Source: Acidilobaceae archaeon
GTDB lineage: Archaea > Thermoproteota > Thermoprotei_A > Sulfolobales > Acidilobaceae
Length of the DNA stretch: 64,000 nt
Assembly: GCA_027051095.1 (NCBI GenBank)
Contig: JALUAM010000007.1
Coordinates: 23,720-87,719 of the forward strand
Direction: 5' to 3'
Position numbers and translations under genes: made by a program. Under the pieces are notes generated by a model. That model was not told the DNA's origin. It made no database searches and saw only the letters and a program-made list of their open reading frames with translations. Positions within the stretch are counted from its first letter, which is position 1, and every line of letters starts with the position of its first letter. Shown here piece by piece: positions 1-7,336 of this stretch.

Positions 1-513
1 GACGAGGTGGACGCCCTGCTAGGTGTCCATAGTACAGAGGTTGGAGGCGAGGTGAGGGTTAGAAACCAGTTTCTCAAGGAGATGGACGGGATCCAGGACA
101 AGGGCAGCAGGCTCCACGTATATGTGATAGCTGCTACCAATAAGCCCTGGAAGCTGGACGAGCCCTTCATAAGAAGATTCCAAAAGAGGATCTATGTGCC
201 GCTTCCAGACAAGGCTACTAGGAAGAAAATACTTGAGCTATACACGTCGAAGATAAGGCTGGCGCCAGACGTGGACCTGGACAGGCTTGCAGACATGCTA
301 GAAGGATACACGGGTAGCGACATAACCGACATAGTAAGGGAAGCTTACATGAAGACGGTTAGGGAGCTGTTCCAGAGCGGAGATCCAAGAGGCGACCCAA
401 GACCGGTGACCATGAGCGACTTCATAGAGGTTCTAAGGAACAGGAGGCCTAGTGTCGACCCCGACATGATACGAGCCTACGAAGAGTGGACGAGGAGGTT
501 CGGCGCCCTATAG
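1..513 (+). CDS. cdvC: CdvC/Vps4-type AAA+ ATPase of the ESCRT division system, 3' part
   Basis: The reading frame is open from base 1, so the N-terminus (MIT domain, Walker A) lies outside the window. The visible 170 residues start in the Walker B motif (DEVDALLG), continue through sensor 1 (AATNKPW), the arginine finger region (RRFQKRIYVPLP) and the helical lid (GYTGSDI). They end in the short helix YEEWTRRFGAL, typical of Vps4 family C-termini. Vps4/CdvC disassembles ESCRT-III (CdvB) polymers during crenarchaeal cytokinesis and vesicle budding. The cdvB and cdvA genes normally sit just upstream and would be off the left edge. The family call is confident; separation from other AAA ATPases rests on the C-terminal tail and the RRFQKRI signature. 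Confidence 0.88.
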   Translation, partial: DEVDALLGVHSTEVGGEVRVRNQFLKEMDGIQDKGSRLHVYVIAATNKPWKLDEPFIRRFQKRIYVPLPDKATRKKILELYTSKIRLAPDVDLDRLADMLEGYTGSDITDIVREAYMKTVRELFQSGDPRGDPRPVTMSDFIEVLRNRRPSVDPDMIRAYEEWTRRFGAL

Positions 514-532
514 CCATTCAGGGGCGGAAACG

Positions 533-539
533 TTTTAAG
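533..539 (+). promoter_or_regulatory. TATA box of the 5S rRNA gene
   Basis: The sequence ttttaag sits behind a purine-rich BRE-like ggaaac. Its centre lies about 26 bases before the predicted 5' end of the 5S rRNA, the normal archaeal TATA-to-start distance. This indicates the 5S gene has its own promoter rather than being part of a long rRNA operon. Confidence 0.7.
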
Positions 540-562
540 CCGCCTGAATTCAATATCTCCCA

Positions 563-693
563 GTGGCCCGGCCCGGCCATAGCGGCCGGGAAACACCCGG
601 ACCCATATCGAACCCGGAAGTTAAGCCGGCCGCGTTGGGGGCTCCGTGGGGTCCGAGAGGCCCTGCAGGGCCTCCAAGCCGGGGCCGGGCCAC
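563..693 (+). rRNA. rrf: 5S ribosomal RNA
   Basis: The ends gtggcccggc and gccgggccac are perfectly complementary and form helix I. The interior holds the 5S core: cacccggacccatatcgaa followed by cccggaagttaagcc (loops B and C, helix III). The length of about 131 nt and the extreme GC content fit a hyperthermophile 5S. A pyrimidine-rich tract (tttcctcgctctcattaatatttctc) follows and is the likely terminator. No 16S or 23S gene is nearby, so the 5S is unlinked, as in many crenarchaea. The exact ends are inferred from the terminal helix and may be off by one or two bases. Confidence 0.93.
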
Positions 694-756
694 ATTTCCT
701 CGCTCTCATTAATATTTCTCTTCCTTCCCCGCTTCCACGCAGATCGTGGTGGCACT

Positions 757-1113
757 ATGCAAGCCGGCGGATTCTTACCTCTAGGAAGGCTTCCAAGGAG
801 TGTCGCGCAGGAGGCGGTGTACGCTCTTGTATCGCTAGTCCCTCCAGGCAAGGTCACAACTTACTCGGATATAGCCGAGCTTCTCGGCTTAAACCCTCGC
901 ATTGTGGCTTCTATACTCGCCTCGAATGAGCGGCTCATAGTGGTGCCGTGCCATAGAGTCGTAGGCAAGGACGGCAAGCTTAAGGGGTACGCTCTGGGGG
1001 GCCCTCGATTCAAAAGGAGGTTACTTGAGATTGAGGGGGTTAAATTCGACGGCGACAGGGTTTCAAAGGAGTGCATGATAGACTTAAGGGTTTTACTTGG
1101 GCTTGTAAAATAG
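757..1113 (+). CDS. ogt: Methylated-DNA-protein cysteine methyltransferase
   Basis: Suicide repair protein that transfers alkyl groups from O6-alkylguanine to its own cysteine. The active site PCHRVVG is intact, so this is a true transferase and not a tryptophan-bearing alkyltransferase-like (ATL) protein. At 118 residues it has only the catalytic C-terminal domain: a winged-helix DNA-binding part (GKVTTYSDIAELLG), the Cys motif and the GYALGGPRFKRRLLEIEG tail. The ORF-track start at 646 lies inside the 5S rRNA and cannot be right. The ATG at 757 gives the expected N-terminus MQAGGFLPLGRLPRSV. A pyrimidine-rich tract separates it from the 5S gene. An alternative downstream start is possible but less likely. 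Confidence 0.9.
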   Translation: MQAGGFLPLGRLPRSVAQEAVYALVSLVPPGKVTTYSDIAELLGLNPRIVASILASNERLIVVPCHRVVGKDGKLKGYALGGPRFKRRLLEIEGVKFDGDRVSKECMIDLRVLLGLVK

Positions 1114-1123
1114 TGTTTAATCT

Positions 1124-1145
1124 AATAGCTGCGGCGTAAGCTATT
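1124..1145 (+). terminator. Hairpin between ogt and lsm, possible terminator
   Basis: AATAGCT and AGCTATT form a perfect 7-bp stem around an 8-base loop and are followed by tttaga. It lies 10 bases after the ogt stop. Archaeal termination mostly depends on T-runs, so the role is uncertain; it could instead overlap the promoter of the Lsm gene. Confidence 0.3.
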
Positions 1146-1184
1146 TTAGATGTAGGATACTAATCATCTCGGGGAGGAGGGGGC

Positions 1185-1454
1185 ATGACTAAGCAGCTTG
1201 TCAACCCTCTAAAGTACTTGAAGGACGCCGTGAAAACTAAAATATATGTTAAGCTGAAGGACGGGAGCGAATATGTCGGCACGCTGGTTGCCACGGATAA
1301 CACGATGAATCTAATCTTAGAGGATGCTATAGAGGTTGCGGACAACGGGAAAAGGGTCGTAGCTAGGGTAGGCAAGGTATTAATTAAGGGTAGCATGGTG
1401 GAATTCATTAGCTTTAACCCTGAGCTGGCCGCTGAAAGGGCCCTAGTAGGCTAG
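1185..1454 (+). CDS. Sm-like RNA-binding protein (Lsm/SmAP)
   Basis: This 89-residue protein has the full Sm fold. Sm1 is KTKIYVKLKDGSEYVGTLVATDNTMNLILEDA, with the conserved D-x-x-M-N uridine-binding loop. Sm2 is VARVGKVLIKGSMVEFI, with the K/R-G contact. Archaeal SmAPs form heptameric rings that bind U-rich RNA and associate with exosome and tRNA-processing factors. The ATG follows a strong Shine-Dalgarno (ggggaggaggggg). It stands as a single gene between ogt and the convergent nucS. It could equally be called SmAP1 or SmAP2; I cannot tell which paralogue. Confidence 0.93.
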   Translation: MTKQLVNPLKYLKDAVKTKIYVKLKDGSEYVGTLVATDNTMNLILEDAIEVADNGKRVVARVGKVLIKGSMVEFISFNPELAAERALVG

Positions 1455-1547
1455 CAGGATAGTTTAAGAGAGGGCTAATACAGTAAGTGTGGTAAGCTGC
1501 CCTGCACGGTTTCCATTACATATTGGCGCCTGTGAGGAGTGTTTGGC

Positions 1548-2339
1548 TTAGCGGCTGTTAGTCCCTATGAAGTCTTCTAACGTTCTCCTCCTGGAGGCCT
1601 TGAAAGCCGAATAAAGCTTCTTTAGGTCTATTCTCTTGAACTCAAGCCCGCTCCTCTCTAGCAAGGCGCGGGCTGCCTCGGTTATATCAGGAGCCACTAG
1701 AATGCCCCTAACGTTAGCTTTCCCCATGGACCTGGCCTTCTCAACGTACTTTATCAGTTGCTTGACCGCATCTTCGCCGGCCTTCACGCGCTTGACTTCT
1801 ATTATGACGGGTCTGCCCGAGGAATCGTAGCCGTAGAGGTCTGCGTAACCCGCCTCCCCTAGCCTCCTCTCCTTTTCGGGAAATACTATGGACTCACCTA
1901 TAGTACCCTCGGGATCAGCTGCTATAGCATCTCTAATCTCGTCTTCAGTCATAAACATCCAATAGCCGCCCTCAACAGGCGACTCGACCACAGCTATGAA
2001 ACCGACCTCGCCGCACTTTACGACTAGCAGCTCCCGCGGCTTACGCCTCAGAAACGAGAGCTTGATATAGCCCCCTTCGACCTCGACTCCTATATAACTA
2101 GTGTCGGGCTGCCAGTTCAGAGGCTTGAAGCCCTTAAGCCCGTGGACTATGACGCTGCCGTCCGATTTGACTATGACAATCTTATCGCCCGCCTCAGCCT
2201 CGCTAGCACCTCTCCCCTCGTACTTGGCCTCGCAAAGCCCGCCCATAACAACTAATTTCTTGGACGATATGGCTTCTCTGAGTATGACAGCGGCCTCTTC
2301 GACTCCCGGGGACCCCGAGACTAGGTATCTACTCGTCAA
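1548..2339 (-). CDS. nucS: NucS/EndoMS mismatch endonuclease
   Basis: NucS cleaves mismatched or branched DNA and works with PCNA in archaea lacking MutS/MutL. The C-terminal RecB-like nuclease motifs are clear: a metal-binding Asp in YADLYGYDSSGRP and the E-x-K core in VIIEVKRVKAGEDAVKQL. The N-terminal beta-domain reads KLVVMGGLCEAKYEGRGASEAEAGDKIVI. I chose the TTG at 2339 (MTSRYLVSG) because it follows ggggaaggggggccgg and matches the 251-260 residue family length. The ORF-track start at 2459 would run into the divergent channel gene, while an ATG at 2387 is an alternative. The gene ends convergent to lsm. Confidence 0.87.
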   Translation of the reverse strand: MTSRYLVSGSPGVEEAAVILREAISSKKLVVMGGLCEAKYEGRGASEAEAGDKIVIVKSDGSVIVHGLKGFKPLNWQPDTSYIGVEVEGGYIKLSFLRRKPRELLVVKCGEVGFIAVVESPVEGGYWMFMTEDEIRDAIAADPEGTIGESIVFPEKERRLGEAGYADLYGYDSSGRPVIIEVKRVKAGEDAVKQLIKYVEKARSMGKANVRGILVAPDITEAARALLERSGLEFKRIDLKKLYSAFKASRRRTLEDFIGTNSR

Positions 2340-2408
2340 AGGAGGCCGGCCCCCCTTCCCCGGCTTATGGTTTACTTCGAGAGGCATTAGGGGTGGGGGT
2401 GCGGGCTC

Positions 2409-3260
2409 GTGGCCCAGCGGCTTGTGCAGCGTATAGCTAATGGGGAGATAATGGAGCATCCTCTCGTGGAGGTCATAGTCACCTATGCCTCGCTTCTCTC
2501 AGTAGTAATAGCTGTAGTCGATATAACTTATCCTCTCCCCGAGGATGCTAGGCTGAGACTGTATCTCGTCGATTTAGTAATAGTGTCCATATTAATAATT
2601 GATTATGTGTATAGGGCTAGGAAGAGCGGCGACTGGAGAGGCTATATCAGGAGAACGTTCTACGAGCTACCAGCGCTCATACCTGTAGGCCTGTTAGCCC
2701 TATTAGAGTCGTTCCTGGCAGGCCTCGGAGTCCTAAGGCTACTCAGATTAGTGAGAGTCCTAAGACTAATATTAATAGTATCGCGCGGTAGCCGGTTCCT
2801 CTCGATAGCGGAGAGCACGGCTGGAAGGCTTAAGTTCATGTACGTCGTAGGCTTCGCTGCCATAACTCTCGTATTCGGGGCCCTAGCAATATACTTCGTT
2901 GAAAGCCCCGTGCCCGAAAGCCAGATAAAGGATCTATCGACGGCGCTCTGGTGGGCCATAGTCACAGCGACTACTGTGGGCTACGGGGATGTAGTCCCCG
3001 TAACACCTTTAGGCAGGGCTATAGGCGTGCTATTGATGATAGTCGGCATAGCGTCCCTGTCAATGATGGTCGGCATAGTTGCTACCTCGCTCGCTAAAGC
3101 TCTGGAGGCCGCAGGCGCCGAGGACGAGAGGATAGAGGAGATATGCTCGATGGTTAGGAGGCTGGGCGAGCTTGATAGGAGCGAGCTGGAGTATCTCAAG
3201 GGCGTTATAGAGGCTGCTTGGAGGGCGGAGCAGGCTAAGAAAGGCTCCTCAGGCTCTTAA
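2409..3260 (+). CDS. KvAP-like voltage-gated potassium channel
   Basis: This 283-residue protein has six transmembrane helices. S1-S3 read VEVIVTYASLLSVVIAVV and LYLVDLVIVSILIIDY. S4 (about residues 107-130) carries evenly spaced arginines in LRLLRLVRVLRLILIVSRGSRF. The pore has the selectivity filter TATTVGYGD (near residue 190) and S6 follows. From memory it aligns almost throughout with Aeropyrum pernix KvAP (shared MEHPLVE, RLYLVDL, ISRGS/VSRGS and ALWWAI/VVTATTVGYGDVVP), with all S4 charges kept. The C-terminal tail is longer and acidic. GTG start, about 70 bases from the divergent nucS. A MEHPLVE start at 2451 is possible, but KvAP continues upstream of that methionine. Confidence 0.92.
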   Translation: MAQRLVQRIANGEIMEHPLVEVIVTYASLLSVVIAVVDITYPLPEDARLRLYLVDLVIVSILIIDYVYRARKSGDWRGYIRRTFYELPALIPVGLLALLESFLAGLGVLRLLRLVRVLRLILIVSRGSRFLSIAESTAGRLKFMYVVGFAAITLVFGALAIYFVESPVPESQIKDLSTALWWAIVTATTVGYGDVVPVTPLGRAIGVLLMIVGIASLSMMVGIVATSLAKALEAAGAEDERIEEICSMVRRLGELDRSELEYLKGVIEAAWRAEQAKKGSSGS

Positions 3261-3298
3261 ACGGCTCGTAAATGCTGCGACGCCCGTCAGCACGCCGT

Positions 3299-4006
3299 TT
3301 ACCTGCATTTAGCCCCTGCCCTCTCGAGGCCCTCGAGAGCCTTAAGCGCGGCCTCCCTGGGATTAGACGCCTTAGTTATACCGCCGCCTATCACAACTAT
3401 GGAGGCCCCCTTAGAGACTAGGCTTTCCACCTCTCTAGGCTTTATCCCGCCGGCCACGGCTACTATAACCCCAGCATCGCTAGCCCTCTTGACCATGTCG
3501 GCTAGGTCCTTGCCCGTGAGGCCCAGAGCCCTCTGAACGTCTATCCCTACATGGAATAGGACTACGTCGACGCCGAGCCTCTTAGCTCTCTCCACGTCGT
3601 CCAGCGGCTTGCTAGACGTGATTAGATCCATGTAAACGCTCATACCTCTGGACGCTTCCACAGCTTCTTTGAACGTGCTGTCGTGGGCTGCGGATAACAC
3701 TGAGATGGCATCGGCTCCCGCCTCGGCTGCTAGCGTAGCCTCAACGCTCCCCGCATCAACCGTCTTTGTATCTGCTACTAGAGGGCGCCCTCCAGCAGCG
3801 CCCTTGAGCGCAGGTATAGCATCTCTGACCCCCACGGATTTAATCAGGGGCGTGCCAGCCTCAATTATCACTCTCGGGTCGCTTGGCATTAGGGATGCGA
3901 GCCTGAGAGCCTCCCATAGCTCCGTGAAGTCTAGTGCGACCTGAATGGCTCCCCCGCACTCCTCGATAAGCGTTTTAATCCTGCTCTCGCGGCTAGCCCC
4001 TTCCAA
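3299..4006 (-). CDS. hps: 3-hexulose-6-phosphate synthase (OMP decarboxylase superfamily)
   Basis: The protein is a single TIM-barrel domain of 235 residues. The superfamily motif D-x-K-x-x-D is present as ADTKTVDAG. The phosphate-binding end reads VAVAGGIKPREVESLVSKGASIVVIGGGI. The early strand QVALDFTELWEAL is typical of HPS rather than PyrF. In archaea HPS runs in reverse with phosphohexuloisomerase, making ribulose-5-phosphate from fructose-6-phosphate and releasing formaldehyde, because the oxidative pentose pathway is absent. No phosphohexuloisomerase gene is in the window. TTG start. A 136-base gap separates it from the divergent gcvH. A KGPDC-type decarboxylase is a less likely alternative. 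Confidence 0.82.
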   Translation of the reverse strand: MEGASRESRIKTLIEECGGAIQVALDFTELWEALRLASLMPSDPRVIIEAGTPLIKSVGVRDAIPALKGAAGGRPLVADTKTVDAGSVEATLAAEAGADAISVLSAAHDSTFKEAVEASRGMSVYMDLITSSKPLDDVERAKRLGVDVVLFHVGIDVQRALGLTGKDLADMVKRASDAGVIVAVAGGIKPREVESLVSKGASIVVIGGGITKASNPREAALKALEGLERAGAKCR

Positions 4007-4142
4007 GGCTTAGCCCCTAGCGCGGGTGTTCAAAAGCGGATCTCTTATCGTGTAATCCCGCAGCCGCGTGTAGCAGTCTAATAGGGACTACAGGGTTTAC
4101 GTTAGAGTGTAGCGCTTAGGTCCTCGGCTGAGGTGGAGGCTC

Positions 4143-4574
4143 ATGGGCATCGTGGAGGTCGAAGTTAAGGGGCTCAAGTTCAAGGTGGATGATTCTCTTA
4201 GGTACACCGAGACCGACGAGTGGGTTAGGATCGAGGGTGATGTAGCCCGGGTTGGCGTGACGGACTACGCCCAGAAGGAGCTTAAAGATGTTATAGGCGT
4301 TGAGCTCCCCGAGGTGGGCTCGAAGGTTAAGAGGGGCGAGAGAGCGGCTACAATAGAGTCTATCAAGGCGACGGCTGACGTTTACTCGCCCGTTACGGGC
4401 GAGATAGTAGAGGTCAATGAGAAGCTCCTCGAGCAGCCGGAACTCATAAATAAAGACCCTTACGGTGAGGGGTGGATATTCGCTATAAAAATCGAGGATA
4501 GGAATGAGCTTGAGAAGTTGCTCGACTATAAGTCCTATGTTGAAAGTGTGAGAAGGAGGAAGGAGAAGGGCTGA
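4143..4574 (+). CDS. gcvH: Glycine cleavage system H protein
   Basis: The 143-residue lipoyl carrier shuttles the aminomethyl group between the P, T and L proteins of the glycine cleavage complex. The lipoylation site is the lysine in ATIESIKATADVYSPVTGEIVEVNE. The N-terminal RYTETDEWVRIEGDVARVGVTDYAQKELKDVIGVELPEVG and the NKDPYGEGWIFAIK end are characteristic of the family. The ATG follows aggtggaggctc. None of the other gcv genes is in the window, so it may serve a dispersed complex, or a lipoate-relay role as in organisms with stand-alone H proteins. Confidence 0.92.
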   Translation: MGIVEVEVKGLKFKVDDSLRYTETDEWVRIEGDVARVGVTDYAQKELKDVIGVELPEVGSKVKRGERAATIESIKATADVYSPVTGEIVEVNEKLLEQPELINKDPYGEGWIFAIKIEDRNELEKLLDYKSYVESVRRRKEKG

Positions 4575-4587
4575 ACGCCGGGAGAGC

Positions 4588-4595
4588 CTTTAAAC
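4588..4595 (+). promoter_or_regulatory. TATA box of the succinate dehydrogenase operon
   Basis: The sequence ctttaaac lies about 26 bases before position 4617, just upstream of the sdhA start region. It implies a short leader in which gaggggg (4620-4626) serves as the Shine-Dalgarno for the TTG at 4636. Confidence 0.55.
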
Positions 4596-4635
4596 CAGAG
4601 AATCGCTATCATAGGATTTGAGGGGGCTTAAAGGG

Positions 4636-6390
4636 TTGGCGGGTATAGATGTAATTGAGCATGACATCGTAATCGTGGGTAGTGGCATAGCGGGGCTTAG
4701 AGCAGCGGTCGAGATTAAGAGGAGGTATGGGGATAAGCTTGACGTGGGGATTATAAGCAAGATACAGCTTATGAGAAGCCATAGCGTGAGCGCTGAGGGC
4801 GGCACGGCTGCAGTCATATACCGCGAGGAGGGGGACAGCTTCGCACTCCATGCATGGGACACTATTAAGGGCAGCGACTTCCTCGCGGACCAGGACGCTG
4901 TGTGGATCTTCGTTAAGTTGATGCCTGAGGAGGTTAGGCTGCTAGAGCACTGGGGCATGCCGTGGAGCAGGAGGCCCGACGGGAGGCTAGCCACTAGGGC
5001 CTTCGGCGGCCACAGCTTCAAGAGGACTCTCTTCGCCGGGGATAAGACGGGCTACTATGAAATGCACACCTTGTACAACAAGCTGCTAGAGTATGACGGC
5101 TGGGAGAGGTATGACGAGTGGTACGTGACCAACATAGTAGTCGAGGACGGCGAGTTCAGAGGGCTCTACGCTCTCAGCCCGAGGGACGGCAACATATACC
5201 TCTTTAAGGCAAAGGCCGCCATTATAGCCACCGGGGGCGCCGGCAGGCTCTACAACTTCGCCACTTATGCACACACGGTGACAGGAGACGGTTGGGGCAT
5301 GGCGTGGAGGGCCGGCATACCTCTGAAAGACCCAGAGTTCTTCCAGTTCCACCCGACGGGCCTAGTACCAAGCGGCATATTGATAACAGAGGGCGCGAGG
5401 GGCGAGGGAGGGTACCTGATAAACAATAAGGGAGAGAGATTCATGCTGAGAAAGGACTGCGCCCCCAAGATGGCCGAGATAGCACCGAGGGATATAGTGT
5501 CGAGGTGCATGATGAGGGAGATAATGGAGGGCAGGGGGTTCAAGGACGAGGTCTCCGGGCTGGAGTATGTTCTACTTGACCTGAGGCACCTGGGAGAGGA
5601 GAAGATAAACGAGAAGCTGCCGACCGTGAGGGAGATCGCTATAAAGTATGCCGGGATAGACCCCGTGGAGGAGCCACTGCCCGTCAGACCCGTAGCCCAC
5701 TACACGATGGGCGGCATAAGGACCGATAGTTATTATAGGGTTCTAGACATGGACGGCCGCTGGATCCGCGGCCTCTTCGCAGCGGGCGAGGTTGCAGCCG
5801 CGAGCATACACGGGGCCAACAGGCTGGGTAGCAACAGCACTGCCGAGTGCCTCACGTCGGGCAGGATAACGGGTATGCTGGCGGCCGAGTACGCCCTCAA
5901 GGTGAAGGAGGCTAGGTCGCCGCCGCGGGAGAGGAGCCTAAAGGAGGAGGAGTGGGTCTACAGCCTCGTGAAGAGGGAGAGCGGCATACCCTCCTACGAG
6001 GTTAGGAGAGAGTTAAGGAACACTATGGGGCGCTACTTCTACGTGATAAGGGACGGGGAAGGCATGAGGAACGGGCTTGTGACAATAATCAAGCTCAGGA
6101 AGCTGTTCAGAGAGAGGGTCTACGTGGAGGACAAGAGCAGGGTGTACAATACTGACCTGATAGCCGCCCTCGAGACCGCTAATATGCTGGACGCGGCGCT
6201 GGCCGTGGCGCAGGCCGCGTTGAACAGAACCGAGAGCAGAGGAGCCCACTACAGGATCGATTACCCCAAGAGGGACGACGAGAACTGGCTGAAGCATACG
6301 CTGGTGACGAGGTATGGCGAGGACGACGTGAGGATAAGCTACGAGCCCGTGAGGATAACTACCTGGAAGCCCGTAGAGAGGAAGTACTAG
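4636..6390 (+). CDS. sdhA: Succinate dehydrogenase flavoprotein subunit
   Basis: Catalytic subunit oxidising succinate to fumarate on a covalent FAD. Seen: the dinucleotide-binding DIVIVGSGIAGLRAAVEI; the FAD-linking histidine in RSHSVSAEGGTAAV; the substrate-site QFHPTGLVPSGILITEGARGEGG; the Arg of MGGIRTD; and the C-terminal SNSTAECLTSGR. Length is about 584 residues, normal for the family. I prefer the TTG at 4636 (MAGIDVIEHD), which has gaggggg nine bases upstream, over the ORF-track TTG at 4618. It is the first gene of the order A-C-D-B and so is anchored to the membrane by the next two genes. Fumarate reductase use cannot be excluded from sequence. Confidence 0.95.
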   Translation: MAGIDVIEHDIVIVGSGIAGLRAAVEIKRRYGDKLDVGIISKIQLMRSHSVSAEGGTAAVIYREEGDSFALHAWDTIKGSDFLADQDAVWIFVKLMPEEVRLLEHWGMPWSRRPDGRLATRAFGGHSFKRTLFAGDKTGYYEMHTLYNKLLEYDGWERYDEWYVTNIVVEDGEFRGLYALSPRDGNIYLFKAKAAIIATGGAGRLYNFATYAHTVTGDGWGMAWRAGIPLKDPEFFQFHPTGLVPSGILITEGARGEGGYLINNKGERFMLRKDCAPKMAEIAPRDIVSRCMMREIMEGRGFKDEVSGLEYVLLDLRHLGEEKINEKLPTVREIAIKYAGIDPVEEPLPVRPVAHYTMGGIRTDSYYRVLDMDGRWIRGLFAAGEVAAASIHGANRLGSNSTAECLTSGRITGMLAAEYALKVKEARSPPRERSLKEEEWVYSLVKRESGIPSYEVRRELRNTMGRYFYVIRDGEGMRNGLVTIIKLRKLFRERVYVEDKSRVYNTDLIAALETANMLDAALAVAQAALNRTESRGAHYRIDYPKRDDENWLKHTLVTRYGEDDVRISYEPVRITTWKPVERKY

Positions 6391-6468
6391 CACCCTGGCC
6401 ACACCCCTCATTTTCAACTATTATAAAGCCTAAGCGCGACCACTCCTTTGCCGGGAGGTGCGCGTCTA

Positions 6469-6945
6469 GTGGCCGGAAGGCAGGGCCGGTCTGCTAGGCT
6501 ACTGGACCTGAGGCCGGGGTGGAAGGCGTTTGTCAACCCCTGGCTCCTAAGGATAGCCAATAACCCCGAGAGGCTAGCATTCATTATGCACAGGGTTACA
6601 GGGGTTATAGCGAGCCTCTTCCTCTTCCTTCACATCATCTCTACAAACGTCCCCGCTAGGGAGGGCTGGGAGGCGTGGAGGGAGGAGGTTATGAACCTGC
6701 AGGGCCTAACCCTAACCTCAATTCTCTTCTACATAGCTATGGGCGCGATATTGTTTCATGGGCTTAACGGGACCAGGCTGATCCTCGCTGAGGCCTTAGC
6801 CCTGGGCATAGGGAGGCCTGAGAAGCCGAAGCCCCCATACATAGCTCCCCTACTGAGGGGCTTCCAGAGGACCCTCCTCTACGCTACTTTCGTCCTGTGG
6901 ATAATCCTCTGGGCTCTGCTAGGCTACGTGATGTTCTTCACGTGA
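6469..6945 (+). CDS. sdhC: Succinate dehydrogenase membrane anchor, cytochrome b subunit C
   Basis: A 158-residue integral membrane protein with three predicted helices (GVIASLFLFLHIIS, LTSILFYIAMGAILFHG, LLYATFVLWIILWALLG). The family motif appears as FIMHRVTG, the quinone/haem region, and a second histidine lies in LFHGLNGTR, a likely haem b ligand. The GTG at 6469 is preceded by gggaggtg at good spacing, so it is preferred over the TTG at 6448. A TATA-like ttataaag at about 6421 suggests an internal promoter in the 78-base gap after sdhA. Classic two-anchor type with haem, unlike the cysteine-rich E-type of Sulfolobus. Confidence 0.85.
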   Translation: MAGRQGRSARLLDLRPGWKAFVNPWLLRIANNPERLAFIMHRVTGVIASLFLFLHIISTNVPAREGWEAWREEVMNLQGLTLTSILFYIAMGAILFHGLNGTRLILAEALALGIGRPEKPKPPYIAPLLRGFQRTLLYATFVLWIILWALLGYVMFFT

Positions 6946-6958
6946 GGGGGTGGTTGAA

Positions 6959-7312
6959 GTGGCCAGGGCTAGCCTGCTGTACCTCCTACAATACGTGACT
7001 GGAGCCCTAATGATTGTGCTCGTCTCATGGCACCTGGCGATGAGGATACCGTGGCTGCGGGGAGTGGAGAGCTTCATAGAGACCCTTGACAGCACGGTCG
7101 TGTACAACGAGATAACAGGGTTCAGCGTGCTGCTCCTTCTGCTAGCCTACTCGACCCTATTCCACGGCATAAACGGGCTGAGGATGATACTGTTGGAGCT
7201 AAGGCACGGGCGCTACTGGGATAGGGCTGTCAATATAGCCGCTCTGATAACATTCATAGTGTTCGCCGCGATAGCTACGCACAGCGTTGTGGGGGTAGAG
7301 CCGCCGAGCTAG
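6959..7312 (+). CDS. sdhD: Succinate dehydrogenase membrane anchor subunit D
   Basis: A 117-residue protein with three hydrophobic helices (LLQYVTGALMIVLVSWHLAM, FSVLLLLLAYSTLFHGING, VNIAALITFIVFAAIATH). It carries histidines in helix 1 (SWH) and helix 2 (LFHGINGLR) that can ligate haem b. The repeat of the LFHG-x-NG-x-R motif seen in SdhC shows the two anchors are paralogous. The GTG at 6959 has gaggggg eight bases upstream and is preferred over the GTG at 6950. It lies 13 bases after sdhC, so the genes are co-transcribed. Confidence 0.83.
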   Translation: MARASLLYLLQYVTGALMIVLVSWHLAMRIPWLRGVESFIETLDSTVVYNEITGFSVLLLLLAYSTLFHGINGLRMILLELRHGRYWDRAVNIAALITFIVFAAIATHSVVGVEPPS

Positions 7313-7336
7313 GACCTGCGGCAGGGGTGAGGCGGG

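Noticed and set aside
486-929. 147-residue plus-strand ORF and other ORFs across 5S rRNA (518, 621, 646 starts)
   Set aside because: They run through the 5S rRNA gene and its helices. The composition is unlike the neighbours, and only the ogt frame from 757 is protein-like.
4007-4142. Guide-like string gggactac in the hps-gcvH gap, similar to the sRNA guide at 62.3 kb
   Set aside because: No C or D boxes at usable distances and no terminal stem; the eight-base match is likely chance.
4590-5021. 143-residue minus-strand ORF opposite sdhA, and many similar long antisense ORFs
   Set aside because: High-GC codon bias leaves long open antisense frames. They are rich in Ser, Pro and Arg and lack motifs, while the opposite strand encodes clear enzymes.
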